This document shows positions 41,651 to 45,610 of a stretch of DNA of 45,610 bases, one piece after another; the first letter of the stretch is position 1, and each line of letters starts with the position of its first letter. The notes under the pieces were generated by a model that searched no databases, was not told where the DNA came from, and was given only the letters and a program-made list of their open reading frames with translations. The position numbers were made by a program, and so were the translations under genes. This DNA is from Nocardia brasiliensis NBRC 14402 (lineage in GTDB: Bacteria > Actinomycetota > Actinomycetes > Mycobacteriales > Mycobacteriaceae): contig NZ_BAFT02000074.1 in assembly GCF_000308475.2 (NCBI RefSeq), positions 1-45,610 on the forward strand, in the 5' to 3' direction.

Positions 41651-41762
41651 CCCCACTCTTGGCCAGGTGGTTGCTCAGCGCGGTAATATGAAAGACGAGA
41701 GTGTTGTGGACCCGCTTGTATTCGCTGGCGGCGTGGGTGAATCCGTCCGGATCCACCACCAC
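41651..41762 (-). pseudogene. N-terminal remnant of an ESX-like (T7SS-associated) protein
   Basis: Beginning with GTG at 41762 the frame reads VVVDPDGFTHAASEYKRVHN and TLVFHITALSNHLAKSGG, which is the start of a family found beside WXG100 genes in nocardiae (VDPxxFxxAAxEYxRV). It breaks after SGG (about 41651) and no later part is seen. It directly follows the WXG100 remnant, in the natural order for such loci. Confidence 0.5.
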
Positions 41763-41777
41763 GGTCGGCGGGCCATC

Positions 41778-42180
41778 TCACGGCCACGTCCGGGTGTTGG
41801 TCTCGATCGCGGTCGTGTAGTTGGTGTGTGCCTTGCGTGCGACCTCGCGCAGCTCGTCGAGATTCTCGCCCACCCCGGCCATCCACTTCTCGTGCGCGAG
41901 CTGCTGCGCAGTGGCCGCCGTGCTCGACCAACTCAAATGCAGATCAGGCGATGGCCGCGTTCGGTCGCATGGTCGAGGACTGGTTGGGCGAGGTCGACCC
42001 TCACCGCACGGTCTTGCCACCCATCGGCGAGCAGTTCCTTGCCGATCGTGTCATCGAGCTCCCCTCGGCCCGGAGCGCTGCGGCCGGGTCAGCGGGCAAA
42101 ACGCGCGGCCTCGTGGAGCCGGTCGATCCGGACCTGCAGTTCTGCAGCCACCGCGCCTCCCGACCACACCGGGAATTCGG
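41778..42180 (-). pseudogene. Broken WXG100-like (ESX) protein gene
   Basis: Two parts can be read. An N-terminal piece gives AAELQVRIDRLHEAARFAR and, in another frame, LDDTIGKELLADGWQDRAV with a DGW turn like the WxG loop. The C-terminal piece, LSWSSTAATAQQLAHEKWMA and GENLDELREVARKAHTNYTT up to TRTWP and the TGA at 41778, is the second helix of a WXG100 protein. Frameshifts separate the parts. The gap 42181-42633 upstream shows no gene. Confidence 0.5.
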
Positions 42181-42633
42181 CGAACTCACGCGAGCTTTCA
42201 CATCGGATCGCTCTCAACCTTGGGCACCGGGGACGCAGCCGACGCGGCATTGCTTTCCCTCAGGCCACCTGCAGTAGACGCGAGAGGAACCCTGAAGTCG
42301 ACCGTGTCGAGACCACGTCGATCGCCTCTCACCTCGCCGAGCCACCGCCGGTCCGGCGCCATCTCGGCAAGCCCACCCGATCGCCGGTATCTACCGATGC
42401 CCCTACCGTCGCCATGGGATCTCCGTCAGCGAGTTGGACGCAGACCACCACACTCCGGTTCCCCGCTGTGCTGTAGATCATGCCCTAACCGCACGAGCCC
42501 CGCCTGCGACGGCGATCCGGTCCCATCAGTAAGGGCACCTGTGGCGGCAAGGGCCGACTGCCGCGCGGCAGTCTCAGTGTCTGCGGCTACGTTGCTGTCG
42601 CGCAGCATCTTTCAGGTTGGTCCTTGCAGGTTC

Positions 42634-42963
42634 TTACGGCCGCCGATCGGGTATCACTGCTCCGCAGTTTGGGTCCGTGAACAGTCGGCGGTAGGTGGCA
42701 CTCGCGCGCTGGCGTAGTTGTTCATCGTCGAGACCGCCGGCTTCGGCGCGTAGCTGTGCGTCGGCGACGTAGTCATCGACGTCAGCGAACAGCGCGTCCA
42801 GCAGGTCGAATACGGGTGGCCCGAATCGTGTCTTTTCGGACTTGAATGCGGTGAGGTATTCCGATTCGAACGTCGGTGCGTCGATTTCACCGGAAATGAA
42901 ACGGCGGAGGATGTCCTCGTAGAGGGCTAAGCCCTGTAGCTCGGCATGGTTCTGGTGGGTCAT
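42634..42963 (-). CDS. Colicin-D-like immunity protein
   Basis: A 109-residue acidic, helical protein of the bacterial self-protective colicin-immunity family (ImmD-like): YEDILRRFISGEIDAPTFES, then FDLLDALFADVDDYVAD. ImmD blocks colicin D by mimicking tRNA with its acidic surface. Its ATG directly follows the toxin TAG with no gap, and GGAGG lies 7 nt upstream inside the toxin gene, ensuring co-expression. This order, toxin then immunity, is standard for polymorphic toxins. Confidence 0.85.
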   Translation of the reverse strand: MTHQNHAELQGLALYEDILRRFISGEIDAPTFESEYLTAFKSEKTRFGPPVFDLLDALFADVDDYVADAQLRAEAGGLDDEQLRQRASATYRRLFTDPNCGAVIPDRRP

Positions 42964-43452
42964 CTAACCGCCTCCGAGTGAGCCGCGTTGAAGAATGTTT
43001 TCTGCTTGTTCTGAGTTGACTTTCCATCCGGTGACGAATCCGCCGGTCGGTGATTGCACCACCACGAGGCCGGTGTTCGGATTGTAGTTCAGGATCGCGG
43101 GGTCTCCTCGATATGTGCCTTGGATATGTTTGGTGTCGGGGTTGTCGATATGTTTCTGCAGCGCGTCTTTGTACTCTGCCTCGCCTGCTTTGCCCCACGG
43201 CGTGTTCACGCCGAAATCGCCTGCGTGTTTGTACTTTTTCTGCAGCTGTCTGGGTTCGGCCTTGAACGGTACCGGGTCGGTGTATTTGATGGTTCCGCCG
43301 GGGCCGCGTGATCCTTGCCCTGGTGGTTGGCGTTGGAATCCCCACATGGCCAGGCCGGCGGCCATGGCTGCGGCGGCGCCGCTTCCTTTGGCGGGTGGGT
43401 CGGTGACTTGGTGGTAGCCGTACTGGTCTTCGACGATGAGCGCGTAGGGCAC
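42964..43452 (-). CDS. Colicin-D-type tRNA anticodon nuclease domain protein
   Basis: A 162-codon frame from GTG 43452 whose C-terminal about 95 residues form a colicin D catalytic domain: RQLQKKYKHAGDFGVNTPWG carries the KKYKH cluster with the catalytic histidine of colicin D; HIQGTYRGDPAILNYNP and GFVTGWKVNSEQAENILQRG follow as in the family. Colicin D cuts the anticodon loop of arginine tRNAs. The frame is open upstream through FLDPRLDDPASSTKPGW up to a TGA at 43519-43521, beyond which the same frame is the next gene upstream. It therefore looks like the 3' part of a longer toxin. Whether GTG 43452 is really used is unclear. Confidence 0.8.
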   Translation of the reverse strand: MPYALIVEDQYGYHQVTDPPAKGSGAAAAMAAGLAMWGFQRQPPGQGSRGPGGTIKYTDPVPFKAEPRQLQKKYKHAGDFGVNTPWGKAGEAEYKDALQKHIDNPDTKHIQGTYRGDPAILNYNPNTGLVVVQSPTGGFVTGWKVNSEQAENILQRGSLGGG

Positions 43453-43518
43453 CCAGCCGGGTTTGGTGCTCGAGGCGGGGTCGTCCAGGCGTGGGTCGAG
43501 GAAGGTGTAGGCGATATA

Positions 43519-44547
43519 TCAGTTGTGGTCGTCTCCTTCCGGACCCGGCACGCGGGAGAGATACATCGTGTCGTTGGGGCTGCTGGGCAGGGTGATCCCG
43601 CCCTCGATCGTGGCGGGGAGTCCGCGCTCGCGCAGCGATGGATTGTCTGCTGTAACTTCGGGTTTCGGGAAGATGTGGACTGAGGTGGCGGTGTCCGTGC
43701 CGCCTTCTACCCAGCTCGGGGTGAGGAAGCGGCCGCTGGGGTCGAACTCGACGATGGTGCCGTCGTTGAGTTCATAGCTCGTGCCCGAACCGTCGCCTGT
43801 GCCGGGGGCTTGGGCCGGGGCAGGGCCATCGCGCACCTGCCGCCGTCGCAGACCGCCGGAGACGAACCCGGCCAGGCCGAGGACAAGCAGCGCCGGGATT
43901 CGCGGGTCGCTTCCGCCGGTGCTCGAGGTCGCCGGTGGGGCGGATTCGGTCCGCGCCGGTGGCGGTGATGGAGGCGACGGCGGGGTGCTGGTGGCACCGA
44001 GCAGTTGTTGTTTGAGCTCGGCGAACTGCTGATCGGACAGAACTCCTTGCTCGTGGAGCCGGGCCGCGCGCTCGAGTTGAGACAGGAGGTCATTTTCCGC
44101 ACCCTGCACGGGCGGTGGCGCCAACTCGGCCGGGTCCGCCGCGTGCGCCTCGGCGGTGGCCGGGGACAGGGGTTGCGGGTTCGGTGTGTGCTGTGGTTGG
44201 GGTGCGGGAGCCTCACCTGGGACCGGGACGATCGGGGTGCCGTTGCCCGGCGGGATCGGCGGCGGGGTGAGCGCGCCCGCTTTCCCGCCGGTCCCCGCGC
44301 TGGGGCCTGGTGGTTGTCCCGGCAACGCCGGCGTGGTCAGCGCCGGGGGCGTGCTCGGCGCCGCGGGCGGGGGTCCTGGCGGCGGCTTGGGCACCGGGAT
44401 ACAAGGCCACCCTGGGTGCATCTGCTGCCACTGATCGCACGGGATATCCGGTTGCGCAGACGCTGTCGCGGCACCGAACAGTGCGGCGGCAATTCCGAAT
44501 GCGGCCGCAGCCGCCATCACCAGGCCGCAGCCCGTACGTGGGGTCAT
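43519..44547 (-). CDS. Secreted proline-rich protein with SHOCT domain (probable N-terminal part of the toxin)
   Basis: A 342-residue protein. Residues 1-30 are a signal peptide ending ATASA; a small motif CDQWQQMHPGWPC follows; then a proline-rich linker (about 48-145); a SHOCT-type helical hairpin (about 152-182, LERAARLHEQGVLSDQQFAE); a second proline-rich linker; one membrane segment (about 214-232, IPALLVLGLAGFVSGG); and a domain of unknown type (255-340). ATG 44547 overlaps the preceding small membrane gene (ATGA). It ends at TGA 43519 and the same frame continues with the colicin D ORF. A single base change (TGG to TGA) would explain the split. Confidence 0.75.
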   Translation of the reverse strand: MTPRTGCGLVMAAAAAFGIAAALFGAATASAQPDIPCDQWQQMHPGWPCIPVPKPPPGPPPAAPSTPPALTTPALPGQPPGPSAGTGGKAGALTPPPIPPGNGTPIVPVPGEAPAPQPQHTPNPQPLSPATAEAHAADPAELAPPPVQGAENDLLSQLERAARLHEQGVLSDQQFAELKQQLLGATSTPPSPPSPPPARTESAPPATSSTGGSDPRIPALLVLGLAGFVSGGLRRRQVRDGPAPAQAPGTGDGSGTSYELNDGTIVEFDPSGRFLTPSWVEGGTDTATSVHIFPKPEVTADNPSLRERGLPATIEGGITLPSSPNDTMYLSRVPGPEGDDHN

Positions 44548-44798
44548 CGGCGCTTCCTGATCCGGTCGGCCAGGGTGTCGATGGCCCACCAGGTGAGGCG
44601 TCCGGCGATCGACATCCACAGGAAGAAGGCGAGATAGATCAGCACAGCGCCGTAGTCCTCGCCCCAGCCAGGGACACGGTCGAGCGTGGCGAACGCGGCG
44701 ACGAGCATGCCCAACCCGCCGAGGAGCGCGACCGGTGCCCATTGCGCCGATTTTGCGCGCTCACGACGGTGTGCGGGGCTGTCGGTGTCGAATGACAT
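44544..44798 (-). CDS. Small two-helix membrane protein
   Basis: An 84-residue protein with a charged N-terminus and two hydrophobic helices (VALLGGLGMLVAAFATL and VLIYLAFFLWMSIAGRL), ending RIRKRR inside. I recognise no family. ATG 44798 has AAGGAGAG 5 nt upstream. Its stop overlaps the toxin-like gene by 4 nt, so it is the first gene of the toxin-immunity operon and might help anchor or export the toxin. Confidence 0.7.
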   Translation of the reverse strand: MSFDTDSPAHRRERAKSAQWAPVALLGGLGMLVAAFATLDRVPGWGEDYGAVLIYLAFFLWMSIAGRLTWWAIDTLADRIRKRR

Positions 44799-45563
44799 GC
44801 AAGCTCTCCTTAGCCTTTTTGGCAGGGTGGATGGTCAGAGGCGGATGTGTTTCCGCGGATCGGTAACCGAGTCCTCGGCTAGCGGATCCCGATGCGGGCG
44901 TGCTCACGGACGAGCGCGGCGAAACCGCGCCCACGCTGATGCCAACTTTCCACACGATCGAAACTCGTTCTCCAGCGCAAGGTTTGGTGCCGAGCCCGGC
45001 GGCGGCGATCAGGTTGGCTGCCCTCGGCACCCGAGGACGCTGACAATCGTGTGAGCGATAAAGGTGCCCCGGCTGAGGATCGTGACATCCTCGCGATCAC
45101 GGTGGACCCGACCCAATCCCAGCCCGCCGCGTCGACCTCCCCAGCTTCGTCAGCGACCGGACTCGCCGCAGACACCGTCACCGCCCGCACGACGTTGCCC
45201 GCTAGCAAACCACTATCCGCCACGCAACGAGACAGCCCTACGACCTTCCTAGTCACACATTCCCCCTAGTGCCGCTGCCACACAGCCGCGATCCAGCCCG
45301 TCATGTGACATGTTCTCGCATGCATCACACCCGAATGGCGAATTTCTAGCAATCTTTCCGTGGGTGTTCACGCTGTCTGTGATCAGTGATTCACCCGGCG
45401 TTCATCCGACTCGGCCTGACAGCCAGCACGACACCGCTCGATCGTGGGCAATGTGTGAACTGCGTCACGCTCCCGTCGTGACCATCCGCCGCAACGCGAC
45501 TCCGGCGTGACAGATCCTGAGGATGACCGCATGTGACGGCCTCCCATCACTAGAAGTTCATCA
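44799..45563. other. Intergenic stretch upstream of the toxin operon and before an IS3 element
   Basis: No gene is firmly supported. A 72-codon frame from GTG 45051 to TAG 45269 (start VSDKGAPAEDRDILAITVDP, then Ser/Thr/Ala-rich) has fair codon bias but no good RBS; it may be a small gene or a remnant. The promoter of the 44798 gene should lie in 44799-44900. The last 70 bases before 45564 should contain the left end of an IS3-family element. Confidence 0.3.
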
Positions 45564-45610
45564 GTGGCAGCACCGAAGAAGTATCCCGACGAGTTGAAGG
45601 CTCGGGCGGA
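45564..45610 (+). CDS. IS3-family transposase OrfA, N-terminus only (window end)
   Basis: From GTG 45564 the frame reads VAAPKKYPDELKARA, the characteristic beginning of OrfA proteins of actinobacterial IS3-family elements, where xxPKKYPDELRxRAVRMV is typical. The gene is cut off by the end of the window, so completeness cannot be judged. Confidence 0.7.
   Translation, partial: MAAPKKYPDELKARA

Noticed and set aside
43054..43417. Plus-strand frames across the colicin-D region
   Set aside because: They are cysteine-rich shadows of the nuclease gene, which has a clear family match on the minus strand.
1..45610. CRISPR arrays, tRNA and rRNA genes, phage integrase or attachment sites
   Set aside because: No repeat-spacer pattern, cloverleaf-like sequence, rRNA segment or integrase was seen on reading both strands.

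Overview
The window is high-GC actinobacterial DNA, most likely from Nocardia or a close relative. The signs are strong G/C preference at third codon positions, GTG and TTG starts, many TetR, GntR, IclR, MerR and XRE-DUF5753 regulators, a TIGR00027-type methyltransferase, a CYP157-like P450 next to an unknown gene, and WXG100/ESX-like remnants. This genus call is inference; there is no rRNA or other marker gene here.

Layout. 0-11.7 kb: a DUF899 protein, a lone mevalonate kinase, a small antitoxin-like gene, a 42-residue ORF coupled to an IclR regulator, a GntR regulator divergent from a VOC-SDR pair with a 26-bp palindrome between them, the wreck of a second GntR regulator, an MFS exporter divergent from an AraC regulator, a small carboxymuconolactone-decarboxylase-like protein, and a MarR-MHS transporter pair. 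11.7-19.9 kb: an eight-gene carotenoid operon on the minus strand, crtX-crtE-crtI-crtB-crtYc-crtYd-crtU-Rieske(DUF5914), most junctions being 4-nt ATGA/GTGA overlaps. The order predicts GGPP, phytoene, lycopene, a beta-ionone-ring carotene, an aromatic-ring carotene (isorenieratene or chlorobactene type), then hydroxylation and glycosylation. 20.3-23.4 kb: a CarH/LitR-like MerR-B12 regulator, a secreted protein, a methyltransferase and a TspO protein. Direct repeats with an 11-bp period lie upstream of both the crt operon and the regulator, as expected of CarH-type operators.

23.4-37.3 kb is a worn accessory region. Working genes (epoxide hydrolase, XRE-DUF5753, three TetR regulators, two FAD monooxygenases, a phosphodiesterase, a class-C serine hydrolase, a P450 without an ExxR motif) alternate with broken ones: a frameshifted actinobacterial protein, half an alpha/beta hydrolase, pieces of a GlxA/FtrA-type regulator, an aldo/keto reductase, an alcohol dehydrogenase and a Tn3 transposase. 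Several TetR genes carry clear palindromic operators shared with the neighbouring enzyme gene.

37.3-45.6 kb holds mobile and toxin material: a degraded stretch, a HicB-like small gene, an IS30-family element with recognisable ends, a Nudix and a P-loop kinase gene pair, WXG100/ESX-like remnants, and a colicin-D-type tRNase with its immunity gene. The tRNase frame is separated by a single in-frame TGA from an upstream gene for a secreted or anchored proline-rich SHOCT protein, so the two look like one interrupted polymorphic toxin. The window ends inside the first gene of an IS3-family element.

The two best candidates for something unusual are the SHOCT-colicin-D toxin/immunity locus and the carotenoid operon with its B12-type regulator that lacks the tryptophan of the CarH light-sensing motif.
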